Shown here: positions 6,889 to 15,316 of the stretch, one piece after another | Layout of the letters: each line of letters begins with the position of its first letter | Position numbering within the stretch: position 1 is the stretch's first letter | Made by a program: the position numbers and the translations under genes | Notes under the pieces: model-generated | Seen by the model: the letters and a program-made list of their open reading frames with translations, nothing else | Told to the model about the DNA's origin: nothing | Database searches by the model: none | DNA from: Acidimicrobiaceae bacterium | GTDB lineage: Bacteria; Actinomycetota; Acidimicrobiia; Acidimicrobiales; MedAcidi-G1 | NCBI GenBank assembly: GCA_002726315.1 | Contig: PBSS01000022.1 | Location: 1 to 40,584, forward strand | DNA: 40,584 nt | Direction: 5' to 3'

Positions 6889-7746
6889 GTGTCAGTGACC
6901 ATTGCGACCTCCCTAGAAGATGCCTGCGCGGCCTTGGCAGTTGAACCCTGTCCCCTCGTTCTGAGTGGCGGTACCGATCTCATGGTCGAGGTCAACCGAG
7001 GTAGTCGACGTGTTGGAGACATTGTTGTCGTAAACCGGGTACCAGAACTAGTCGGCTGGCGACGTAAAGGCGACCAACTCAGGTTGGGGGCGGCCGTCAC
7101 GTTCGCTGAGATCTGTGGGTCTGAACTTGAGTCACTGGTCCCGGCACTCGCTCAGGCCGCCCGCACCGTCGGTTCACCGCAAATCCGTAACGTCGCAACA
7201 CTTGGTGGCAATATCGCAACTGCCTCACCCGCCGGTGACAGCATCCCTGTCTTGGCCGCCTTGGACGCTGTGTTGGAGCTGCGCTCGGCTGAGGCCACCA
7301 GGGAGGTGTCTCTTCGTGACTTCATCACCGGTGTGAAGCAGACCTGCCTGTTGCCGGGGGAACTGATCGAGGCTGTGAGGGTGCCAGTATTGGACGGCCC
7401 CCAGGAGTTCTGCAAGGTCGGCACACGCAACGCCATGGTTATCTCTGTCGCATCCCTGGCCATCTTGGCGAATCGTGGTTCTCGCAGGATCACGGTCGGC
7501 CTTGGATCTGTCTCGCCGGCGCCCCTACGTGCTTCAGATGCCGAGGACCACATAAGCCCCCACATCAACTGGGATGGTGGGGCCATCCCAGATGAAGCCA
7601 CCATTGCTCATTTCGCACGTCTCGTTGCTGGTGCTGCTAACCCAATCGACGACCACCGCAGTTCAGCCTTGTACCGGACCCATGCGATCCGGGTACTTGC
7701 CCGAAGGGCACTCTCAAGGGTCCTCGGAAGGCTCTCGGCGACATGA
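6889..7746 (+). CDS. Molybdenum hydroxylase, FAD-binding (medium) subunit
   Basis: FAD subunit of a xanthine dehydrogenase/CO dehydrogenase-type hydroxylase that moves electrons from the 2Fe-2S centres to the final acceptor. It shows LSGGTDL near the N-terminus and the FAD motif GSPQIRNVATLGGNI, followed by ASPAGDSIPVLAAL; the C-terminal domain is normal. With GTG 6889 the protein has 285 residues, the usual length. ATG 6862 and GTG 6895 are alternatives. GTG 6889 is preferred because the putative plus-strand promoter starts on it and the first conserved segment (TIATSLEDACAALA) follows at once. The stop overlaps the 2Fe-2S subunit gene in ATGA. First gene of a nine-gene run. Confidence 0.9.
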   Translation: MSVTIATSLEDACAALAVEPCPLVLSGGTDLMVEVNRGSRRVGDIVVVNRVPELVGWRRKGDQLRLGAAVTFAEICGSELESLVPALAQAARTVGSPQIRNVATLGGNIATASPAGDSIPVLAALDAVLELRSAEATREVSLRDFITGVKQTCLLPGELIEAVRVPVLDGPQEFCKVGTRNAMVISVASLAILANRGSRRITVGLGSVSPAPLRASDAEDHISPHINWDGGAIPDEATIAHFARLVAGAANPIDDHRSSALYRTHAIRVLARRALSRVLGRLSAT

Positions 7747-8234
7747 GTGCTGACACGTATTCCCTCAAGGTCAACGGTACCGACCGTCAGGTCACCGAGA
7801 GCCTTCCGGGCGAAAGCCTCCTAAGGGTGCTGCGTGAGCGCCTCGGCTTCCATGGATCAAAAAATGCCTGCGAAGAAGGCGAGTGTGGATCATGCACCGT
7901 GGTGGTCAACGGTCAGACGGTGTGCAGTTGCCTAGTCCTAGCTGAGTCGGTGACAGGCTATGAGATCACCACCATTGAGGGAGTTGCCGATGACGATGGC
8001 CTCTCTGATGTGCAACAGGCGTTCATCGATACCGGAGCGGTGCAGTGCGGATTCTGCACACCAGGTCTGGTCATGTCAGTTGGAGCCCTACTTGATTCTG
8101 TTCCAGACCCCGACGAACTCGCTGTCAGGGAAGCCATCAGCGGGAACCTGTGCCGTTGCACCGGTTACGGTCGGATCATCGAGGCCGTGAGCCAGACGGT
8201 CGACGGTCGCCGTGACGACGGGTCAAGGTCATGA
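7743..8234 (+). CDS. Molybdenum hydroxylase, 2Fe-2S (small) subunit
   Basis: 163 residues with both iron-sulfur domains of the family. The plant-ferredoxin-like cluster uses C43, C48, C51 and C63 (motif CEEGECGSCTV), and the helical second cluster uses C102, C105, C137 and C139 (QCGFCTPG and NLCRCTGY). It carries electrons from the molybdenum site to the FAD subunit. All eight cysteines are present and length is normal. Four-base overlaps on both sides tie it to the FAD and Moco subunits. Confidence 0.95.
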   Translation: MSADTYSLKVNGTDRQVTESLPGESLLRVLRERLGFHGSKNACEEGECGSCTVVVNGQTVCSCLVLAESVTGYEITTIEGVADDDGLSDVQQAFIDTGAVQCGFCTPGLVMSVGALLDSVPDPDELAVREAISGNLCRCTGYGRIIEAVSQTVDGRRDDGSRS

Positions 8235-10510
8235 CCGGCACCCGGGTCGCCCGACGAACCGGAACAGCACCCCGTATCGGGGAGAGCGCCCGGCGACCCG
8301 ACGGAGTGCCCAAGGCCACTGGTTCCTTCTCGTTTTCAAGCGACCTGCGGCACGACCGGATGCTCTGGGGCGGCACGCTCAGGTCTCCACACCCATCCGC
8401 TCGAATCCGGTCTGTCCAGATCGGTGAAGCTGTTGCGGTTACGGGCGTGCATGCAGTGCTACTCAGCGACGACGTGCCCGGCCAGAAGGTCTTTGGACTC
8501 GAACACAGGGACCAGCCGGTACTGGCTGGAGACGTCGTCCGTTACGAGGGTGAGCCAATCGCCATCGTGGCGGCTGACCATCCCGAAGCCGTTCGGACAG
8601 CACTCAGGGCGATCGTTGTCGACTACGAGGTACTGACTCCCGTCGTCGACCCGATGACGGTCGAAGAGACCGAATCGATCCACCCCGATGGCAACCTCAT
8701 TAGACGTATCCACCTCCGTCACGGCAGCCAAGACGTTGTCGGTGATGTACAGGTGGAGGGGACTTACGAGGTCGCAATGCAAGACCAGGCCTTCCTCGGC
8801 CCCGAGTCGGGTATGGCGGTGCCGGCTGACGACGGAAGTATCGATCTGTATGTGGCAACTCAGTGGTTGCACTCGGATAGGGATCAGGTTGCTGATTGCA
8901 TGGGTCTCGACCCCGAGAAGGTGAGGCTCACCCTTGCAGGGGTGGGTGGGGCATTCGGTGCCAGGGAGGACCTAAGCCTTCACGTCCACCTCTGCATGCT
9001 GGCGCAACACACGGGTAGGCCGGTGAAGATGGTCTACTCACGCGAGGAGTCATTTCACGGCCACGTGCACAGACATCCGGCACAGATGTGGTATCGCCAT
9101 CATGCAGACCGAGACGGCACATTGGTCCGGGTCGAAGCCCGTCTGATCCTGGATGGTGGTGCCTACGCCTCGTCGAGCAGTGCCGTAATTGCCAACGCCA
9201 CCTGCTTTGCGGCAGGTCCCTACCGGGTACCAAGCGCTGAAATCAACGGTGCTGCTGTGCGGACAAACAACCCACCATGTGGGGCGATGCGTGGCTTCGG
9301 AGCAGTTCAGACCTGCTTCGCACATGAAGCCCAGATGGACCGGCTGGCGAAGGCCCTAGGGATGGATCCGGTCGAATTGCGGCTCCACAACGCCTTGGTT
9401 CCTGGTGACAAGTTGCTGACAGGCCAAACCATCACTGGCACAGCGCCGGTCGCCGAAGTGATACGGACCTGTGCGGAGCATCCATCCGCTGCGGCCATTG
9501 CCACAGATCCCCTGGAGCTTCCCGGTGGAACTGGCCGAACAGCAGATCCGGGACATGTAGTACGGGGCGAAGCATTGGCACTCGGCTTCAAGAACCTGAT
9601 GTTCTCCGAGGGCTTTGACGATTCCAGCGAGGCCTCCTGTCGACTGTTGGACGGCGTGGCAACGATTACCAGTGCATGTGCCGAGGTGGGTCAGGGGTTT
9701 GTCACGGTCGTACAGCAGATCGTGCGAGAGGTCCTGGGCGTGGACGAGGTCGTGTTGTTGCAGGCATCCACGGCCGACGTCGGCTCTGCCGGTTCTACAT
9801 CAGCCAGCCGGCAGACCTGGATGTCAGGTGGCGCAGTCCAGGAGGCCTGTGGGCAGGTACGCGTCCAGTTGCTTGAGCGACTTGCAACACAATGCGGAGT
9901 CGACACCGATGACCTCGTCTTGGCAGATGGGCAGATCGTGTCCCTTTCGGGTGGCCTGGAGGTGGACCTCGCTGTGGCCACAGAAGAACCAGTTGAGGCC
10001 AGTGTGGTATTCAGGCATGCGCCAACATGGCCGCTCGATGAACACGGTCAGGGTAGTGCGCACGTCGCATTCGCGTTCTCAGCCCACAGGGCGATCGTCG
10101 ACGTGGATACCGAGTTGGGTCTGGTCAAAGTCGTCGAGTTGACTACATCACAGGACGTGGGACGGGTGCTAAACCCGATGCAGGTGGTTGGTCAGCTTGA
10201 AGGTGGTGCTGCCCAGGGTGTCGGCCTAGCAGTCATGGAGGAGGTCCTAGTAACAGATGGGCGGATCCGCAACGCGTCTTTCACTGACTACCTGGTTCCG
10301 ACGGCACTGGACATGCCTCCTGTGGAGATCGCAGCCCTGATCGAGCAGGCTGAACCGGGTGCACCCTTTGGTGCCAAGGGCATAGGTGAAGCACCAGCCA
10401 TCTCCTCCACTGCGGCGGTTGCGGCTGCCATCCGCAATGCCACTGGACTGAACCTTCCGAGGGTGCCGGTAAGGCCAGTCGACATCGTGTTCCCGGAAGG
10501 TGCGACGTGA
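8231..10510 (+). CDS. Molybdenum hydroxylase, molybdopterin-binding (large) subunit
   Basis: 759-residue Moco subunit that inserts water-derived oxygen into a C-H bond next to a ring nitrogen or an aldehyde. The order is as expected: an N-terminal a/b hammerhead domain (VPKATGSF, then GEPIAIVAADHPEAV), the Moco loop VGGAFGARED, AMRGFGAVQ, TSASRQTWMSGGAV and the C-terminal GAKGIGEAP, whose glutamate (E720) is the catalytic base. The AMRGFG form, rather than the AYRCSFR loop of CO dehydrogenase, places it with xanthine dehydrogenase-type enzymes. The substrate cannot be read directly. The amidohydrolase and carbamoylase neighbours suggest a nitrogen heterocycle. Confidence 0.93.
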   Translation: MTGTRVARRTGTAPRIGESARRPDGVPKATGSFSFSSDLRHDRMLWGGTLRSPHPSARIRSVQIGEAVAVTGVHAVLLSDDVPGQKVFGLEHRDQPVLAGDVVRYEGEPIAIVAADHPEAVRTALRAIVVDYEVLTPVVDPMTVEETESIHPDGNLIRRIHLRHGSQDVVGDVQVEGTYEVAMQDQAFLGPESGMAVPADDGSIDLYVATQWLHSDRDQVADCMGLDPEKVRLTLAGVGGAFGAREDLSLHVHLCMLAQHTGRPVKMVYSREESFHGHVHRHPAQMWYRHHADRDGTLVRVEARLILDGGAYASSSSAVIANATCFAAGPYRVPSAEINGAAVRTNNPPCGAMRGFGAVQTCFAHEAQMDRLAKALGMDPVELRLHNALVPGDKLLTGQTITGTAPVAEVIRTCAEHPSAAAIATDPLELPGGTGRTADPGHVVRGEALALGFKNLMFSEGFDDSSEASCRLLDGVATITSACAEVGQGFVTVVQQIVREVLGVDEVVLLQASTADVGSAGSTSASRQTWMSGGAVQEACGQVRVQLLERLATQCGVDTDDLVLADGQIVSLSGGLEVDLAVATEEPVEASVVFRHAPTWPLDEHGQGSAHVAFAFSAHRAIVDVDTELGLVKVVELTTSQDVGRVLNPMQVVGQLEGGAAQGVGLAVMEEVLVTDGRIRNASFTDYLVPTALDMPPVEIAALIEQAEPGAPFGAKGIGEAPAISSTAAVAAAIRNATGLNLPRVPVRPVDIVFPEGAT

Positions 10511-11772
10511 ATCATCCCCACGGGGGCCTTCGCATCGACGGTGACCGTCTGATGCGACGCATCACGGAACTGGCTGCAATCGGCTCTATCGACGGTGGTG
10601 GCTCCAGCAGGTTGGCTCTCACCGATGAGGACCGCGAGGGCCGCGATCTGGTCGCCACATGGATGTACGACCTGGGCCTCGAGGTCCGAATAGACGGAAT
10701 CGGCAATGTGGTAGCAACCCGCGCTGGCCGCATTGACGGCCCAGCGGTCATGACCGGCAGTCACATAGATACCGTTCGCTCAGGCGGGCGATACGACGGG
10801 AACCTGGGGGTGCTGGCAGGCCTCGAGGCAATCGAGACTCTCATCGATGCAGGTGTCGAGACGCAGCATCCGATGGCCGTGGCCTTCTTCACCGACGAAG
10901 AGGGAGCCAGGTTTCCACCTGACATGCTCGGCAGCCTCGTCTACGTAGGTGGCCTCGGCCTCGAGGAGGCCCTTGACATAGAAGGAATCGACGGGTCCAT
11001 CGTCGGAGACGAACTTGACCGGATCGGCTATAGGGGAACCAACCCCTGTCCGGGCCCCGCTCCCCGTGCCTTTGTAGAACTGCACATCGAACAGGGCCCG
11101 GTACTAGAAGCAGAGGGTCACGCTATTGGAGCCGTAACCGGAGTCCAGGGCATCTCGTGGACAGAGTTCACGATCACAGGCCAGGCCAACCACGCTGGGA
11201 CCACACCCATGGTCCTGCGCCATGACGCCGGCTATGCGGCCGCGGCCCTTGCCACCCATGTGCGCGACATCGCCACAATGATGGAAGGTCGGCAGGTGGC
11301 TACGGTCGGTCGACTCGACCTGCAACCCAACCTCGTGAACGTCGTGGCTGGCAAAGCGATCCTCACCGTTGACCTTCGCAACACAGACGAAGCGCTACTG
11401 CTTGCTGCCGAGGCTGACCTAACCACCTTCGTAGACGGATTGGCCGATGCCGAGGGTGTCAAGGTCGAGACCCGCACCCTTGCACGTTTCGAGCCAGTCG
11501 TATTCAACGATTCGGTGGTTGAAACGGTGGCCCGCACAGCGGAACGGCTTGGACATTCCGTGTCACGGATGCCCTCCGGTGCCGGGCACGATGCCCAGAT
11601 GATGGCCCGCGTCTGCCCCACGGGCATGGTGTTCGTGCCTAGTCGGGACGGCATCAGCCACAACCCTGCTGAACATACCGACCCCGAGGACCTGGTTGCA
11701 GGCGGCGATGTCTTACTGCAGACCCTGCTAGCACTCGATCACGATGCCCTCGATGAGGGAGAAACCACATGA
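10507..11772 (+). CDS. M20-family N-carbamoyl-amino-acid / allantoate amidohydrolase-like enzyme
   Basis: 421-residue binuclear metallohydrolase of the hydantoinase/carbamoylase group (N-carbamoyl-L-amino-acid hydrolase, allantoate amidohydrolase, ureidoglycine-type enzymes), which cleaves a ureido group to ammonia, CO2 and an amine. The metal ligands are recognisable: H86 (GSHIDTV), D97 (GGRYDGNLG), E131/E132 (FTDEEGARF), H193 (ELHIEQGPVLE) and H385 (SHNPAEH). The dimerisation-domain residues NHAGTTPM (228-235) are also present. It is coupled by ATGA to the Moco subunit before it and to the nitrilase after it. Two carbamoyl hydrolases of unrelated fold in tandem imply sequential ureido removal or substrates of opposite chirality. 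Confidence 0.9.
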   Translation: MNHPHGGLRIDGDRLMRRITELAAIGSIDGGGSSRLALTDEDREGRDLVATWMYDLGLEVRIDGIGNVVATRAGRIDGPAVMTGSHIDTVRSGGRYDGNLGVLAGLEAIETLIDAGVETQHPMAVAFFTDEEGARFPPDMLGSLVYVGGLGLEEALDIEGIDGSIVGDELDRIGYRGTNPCPGPAPRAFVELHIEQGPVLEAEGHAIGAVTGVQGISWTEFTITGQANHAGTTPMVLRHDAGYAAAALATHVRDIATMMEGRQVATVGRLDLQPNLVNVVAGKAILTVDLRNTDEALLLAAEADLTTFVDGLADAEGVKVETRTLARFEPVVFNDSVVETVARTAERLGHSVSRMPSGAGHDAQMMARVCPTGMVFVPSRDGISHNPAEHTDPEDLVAGGDVLLQTLLALDHDALDEGETT

Positions 11773-12737
11773 GCCGCATCCTCACCGTGGGAGCTGCACA
11801 GACCGGGCCCATCCAGCGAGAAGACTCCCGTGCCGATGTGGTCGAGCGACTCATTGCCCTACTAAGACAGGGGGCTGACACTGGCTGCGACTTGGTCGTA
11901 TTCCCCGAGTTGGCTCTCACGACATTCTTCCCGCGCTGGTGGGTGGACGACCGTGCGGAGTTCGACCACTTCTTTGAGACGGAAATGCCTGGCGCAGAGA
12001 CAAGGCCGCTCTTTGACGAGGCGGCCCGCCTGAGTGTCGGCTTCCACCTGGGCTATGCCGAGTTGACACCTGACGGTCACCACTACAACACAGCCATCCT
12101 GGTTGAGAGCGACGGTTCGATAGTCGGCCACTACCGAAAAGTGCACCTTCCAGGCCATCACGAACATGAGCCCTGGCGAGAATTCCAGCACCTAGAGCGC
12201 TACTACTTCGAACCCGGTGACAGGTTCAGTGTGTTCGGTGCCTTCGGTGGCATTGTCGGCATGGCCATCTGCAACGATCGTCGCTGGCCGGAGACCTACA
12301 GAGTGCTCGGCCTGCAGGGCTGTGAGATGGCGCTGATCGGCTATAACACGCCCGTCCACTACCCCCCGGACCCGACCCAGGACGTTCTCCAGGGGTTCCA
12401 CAACGGCCTAGTGCTGCAGTCCGGTGCCTACCAGAACGGAATGTGGGTTGTGGGCGTGGCCAAGGCCGGCGAAGAGGAGGGGTGTCTACTACTTGGTGAG
12501 AGCTCGATCGTTGCACCATCGGGTGAAGTCCGGGCCCGGTGCACGACCGATGGTGACGAGTTGGTCGTCGCCGAGTGCGACCTGGACATTTGCTCCAACT
12601 ACAAGGACACGTTGTTCAACTTCGGCTACTACCGCAGGCCTGAGGCCTACAGTCTTATCACCGGCCAGGCGGGCGTGGATGTGCCAGACGACGTCGTTGA
12701 AGTCCTTGGTCAGGATGACGAGGTCGGAGGCACATGA
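11769..12737 (+). CDS. Carbon-nitrogen hydrolase, N-carbamoyl-D-amino-acid hydrolase-like
   Basis: Nitrilase-superfamily amidase of 322 residues with catalytic E47 (FPELAL), K124 (YRKVHLPG) and C168 (ICNDRRWPE). The cysteine motif and its surroundings, such as FETEMPGAETRPLFDEAA, GFHLGYAEL and the paired YNTPVH and YQNGMW stretches, are strikingly close to bacterial D-carbamoylase, which hydrolyses N-carbamoyl-D-amino acids in hydantoin breakdown. Beta-ureidopropionase is the main alternative. It lies directly after the M20 carbamoylase and before the fused xanthine dehydrogenase, with four-base overlaps on both sides. The C-terminal 25 residues extend beyond the usual end. Confidence 0.9.
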   Translation: MSRILTVGAAQTGPIQREDSRADVVERLIALLRQGADTGCDLVVFPELALTTFFPRWWVDDRAEFDHFFETEMPGAETRPLFDEAARLSVGFHLGYAELTPDGHHYNTAILVESDGSIVGHYRKVHLPGHHEHEPWREFQHLERYYFEPGDRFSVFGAFGGIVGMAICNDRRWPETYRVLGLQGCEMALIGYNTPVHYPPDPTQDVLQGFHNGLVLQSGAYQNGMWVVGVAKAGEEEGCLLLGESSIVAPSGEVRARCTTDGDELVVAECDLDICSNYKDTLFNFGYYRRPEAYSLITGQAGVDVPDDVVEVLGQDDEVGGT

Positions 12738-15316
12738 CTACCTTTGTCTTGAACGGCTCCAGTGTCGAGACAGGTTCCGGGCACCCCCACCTGCTGGCCG
12801 CCCTACGTGATGAACTTGGTATCACGTCTCCTAAGGACGGCTGCTCCCCATCCGGCCAGTGCGGCTGTTGCACAGTGCTGGTCGACGGTAGGGCAAGGGT
12901 GGCCTGCCAGACATCCATGGAGAAAGTCGAGGGAGCTTCGGTCACCACAGCCGAAGGCCTTGGACAAGCCGAACGCGTTCGATTCTCGGCTGCCTTTGCT
13001 GCATACGGAGCCCTGCAGTGTGGTTTTTGCACTCCCGGGATCGTGATGCGGACCAAGGCACTCATAGACAGAAAGGGCGATGCCCTTACCAGGGACGAAG
13101 TGGCTCGCCACCTGGGTGGACACCTGTGCAGGTGCACCGGCTACGTGAAGATCTTGGAGGCAGTAGAGGCAGTGGCAGCCGGTGAGATACCCGTCTCCGT
13201 TGCATGTGGCGGTGTTGGTACCAGCGGAACGAAGTACCAAGCAGAAGAGCTGAGCCTCGGCGACAAGTTGTTTATCGACGACATGGCTCCGGAGGGACTA
13301 CTCCACGCAGCACTGCACCTCACCGATCATGCCCGCGCCGACGTGGTCCGGATCGACAAGACGACAGCAGAGGCAGTCGAGGGGGTGCAGGCGGTGCTAA
13401 CCGCAGCGGATGTGCCCGGGGAACTACGGGTGGGGATCATCCACACCGACTGGCCGATACTCGTCCCCGAGGGCGGACGCACCTCATATCTGGGTGACGT
13501 GCTGGCTGTTGTCGTGGCAGACGACAGGGAGACCGCTCGCAGGGCAGCTGCGATGGTCGAAGTCGACTACAACCCCCTGGAGGTCTTTAGTGATCCAGTC
13601 CTTGCAGCGGCATCTGATGACGATGCCGTGTGGGGGCTCGACGGAAACATCCTCTCCGTCTCCCAGTACTCACGCGGAGACGTCAAGACGGCTCTGGCAG
13701 GGTCCGAGCACATCGTGGACGAGGTGTTCCAGACCCAACGAATCGAACATGCCTTCGTGGAGCCCGAGTCCACCCTGGCCACACCTACGGACGGTGGGGG
13801 CCTGCACATCTGGTCTGGCGGCCAGGGAGTGTGGGATGACAGGAATCAGATCGCCTCCATGCTCGGAATCGACAGCGACATGGTCACCGTTGAGTTGGTC
13901 AGCAACGGTGGCGCCTTTGGAGGCAAGGAGGACATGTCCAATCAGGCCCAGACCGCACTGGCCGCGCAGCTCCTCGGTAAGCCGGTCAGATGCACGCTCT
14001 CTCGTGAGGAGTCACTCCTCGTACACCCCAAGCGGCACCCGATTCGGATGGCGTACCGCGCCGGCTGTGACTCTGATGGCTACCTGACCGCGCTGTGGGT
14101 CCGAATGATCGGTGACTCCGGGCCCTATGCCTCAGTGGGCATGAAGGTCTTGGAGCGTGCCGCCGGTCATGCCAGTGGCCCCTACGTGGTACCGGAGATA
14201 GACGTTGAGGCCACCGCGGTTCGGACCAACAACCCGGTGTGCGGGGCATTTCGTGGCTTTGGTGCCAACCAGGCACAGTTCGCCATGGAGGGGGTCATGG
14301 ACCGCCTGGCGCACAAGGTCGGCATCTCCGGTTGGGAGATCCGCAACCGGAACATCGTCGGGCCCGGGGCCATCTGGGGCCCTGGCCAGATCATGGATAA
14401 CGGTTCCCTTGGGGCGCGTGCCTGTCTCGACGAGGTGAAGGAGGCCTACGACGCTGCCCTAGCATCGGGAAGGCCCGTAGGTCTGGCGCTGGGGTTGAAG
14501 AACTCTGGTCTGGGTAATGGCTTCAACGAGGTGGCGCGTGCGATAGTCCGCTTTCGTGAGGACGGGGTCGTGGAGGTGCGCCACTGCTGGACCGAGATGG
14601 GTCAGGGCGTGCATACCGTCGCCGTTCAGGTCGCTGTAGAGGAACTGGGTGTGGACCCGGCCCGGATAGAGGTGATGGTTGACACGACACGCGAGTTAGG
14701 TGCTGGACAGACCACAGGTAGTCGGGGGACATTGATGGGGGCCGGGTCGGTCGGCGATGCCTGTCGGAAGGCAGTGGCTGATGGCTGCAGGACTGGCGTC
14801 GACTATGAGGGCGCGTACCGGGTGGACTGGACAGACTCGATGGAAGATGGCCTCGAGAACCCTTTGATCCACTCCACCTTCGGGTATGCCGCACAGCTCG
14901 TGACACTTGATCCTGAGACTGGTGATGTCGAGAAGGTGGTAGCTGCACATGACGTTGGTCGGGCTGTGAACCCGATGCTCTGTGAGGGACAGGTCCAAGG
15001 TGCTGTGCACATGGGCCTCGGCTACGCGCTCAGCGAGGGCTTCCCCACTGATGATGAGGCGAGGCCCACCAACAGGACACTACGCAGTCTCGGGATCATC
15101 AGGCCCAAGGACATGCCCCCCGTCGAGGTACGCCTTGTCGAGGTTCCCCAGCCCGACTCTCCCTACGGGATCAAAGGGATCGGCGAGATCGGCCTGGTGC
15201 CGACCGCCGGAGCTGTCGCAGCCGCCCTCCATGAATACGACGGACAGTGGCGGAGTGAACTCCCGATGAATGAGCCCGGTCAACGTGAGGCCTGGGCGGC
15301 ATGGGACGGCCGATGA
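12734..15316 (+). CDS. Fused 2Fe-2S/molybdopterin xanthine dehydrogenase-type subunit (selenium-dependent XDH-like)
   Basis: 860 residues joining the small and large subunits in one chain without an FAD domain. Residues 1-150 hold the iron-sulfur ligands C37, C43, C46 and C58 and C96, C99, C132 and C134. The first motif has one residue more than usual (C-x5-C, CSPSGQCGCC). From about 165 onward comes the Moco domain with NGGAFGGKED, AFRGFGANQAQF and the C-terminal PYGIKGIGEIGL (catalytic E818). The fusion order and the C-terminal wording (HDVGRAVNPMLCEGQVQGAVHMGLGYALSEGFP region) match the selenium-dependent xanthine dehydrogenase and XdhD-type families. SsnA follows immediately, as these families are often linked. 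The FAD subunit at 6.9 kb may serve both hydroxylases. Confidence 0.9.
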   Translation: MTTFVLNGSSVETGSGHPHLLAALRDELGITSPKDGCSPSGQCGCCTVLVDGRARVACQTSMEKVEGASVTTAEGLGQAERVRFSAAFAAYGALQCGFCTPGIVMRTKALIDRKGDALTRDEVARHLGGHLCRCTGYVKILEAVEAVAAGEIPVSVACGGVGTSGTKYQAEELSLGDKLFIDDMAPEGLLHAALHLTDHARADVVRIDKTTAEAVEGVQAVLTAADVPGELRVGIIHTDWPILVPEGGRTSYLGDVLAVVVADDRETARRAAAMVEVDYNPLEVFSDPVLAAASDDDAVWGLDGNILSVSQYSRGDVKTALAGSEHIVDEVFQTQRIEHAFVEPESTLATPTDGGGLHIWSGGQGVWDDRNQIASMLGIDSDMVTVELVSNGGAFGGKEDMSNQAQTALAAQLLGKPVRCTLSREESLLVHPKRHPIRMAYRAGCDSDGYLTALWVRMIGDSGPYASVGMKVLERAAGHASGPYVVPEIDVEATAVRTNNPVCGAFRGFGANQAQFAMEGVMDRLAHKVGISGWEIRNRNIVGPGAIWGPGQIMDNGSLGARACLDEVKEAYDAALASGRPVGLALGLKNSGLGNGFNEVARAIVRFREDGVVEVRHCWTEMGQGVHTVAVQVAVEELGVDPARIEVMVDTTRELGAGQTTGSRGTLMGAGSVGDACRKAVADGCRTGVDYEGAYRVDWTDSMEDGLENPLIHSTFGYAAQLVTLDPETGDVEKVVAAHDVGRAVNPMLCEGQVQGAVHMGLGYALSEGFPTDDEARPTNRTLRSLGIIRPKDMPPVEVRLVEVPQPDSPYGIKGIGEIGLVPTAGAVAAALHEYDGQWRSELPMNEPGQREAWAAWDGR

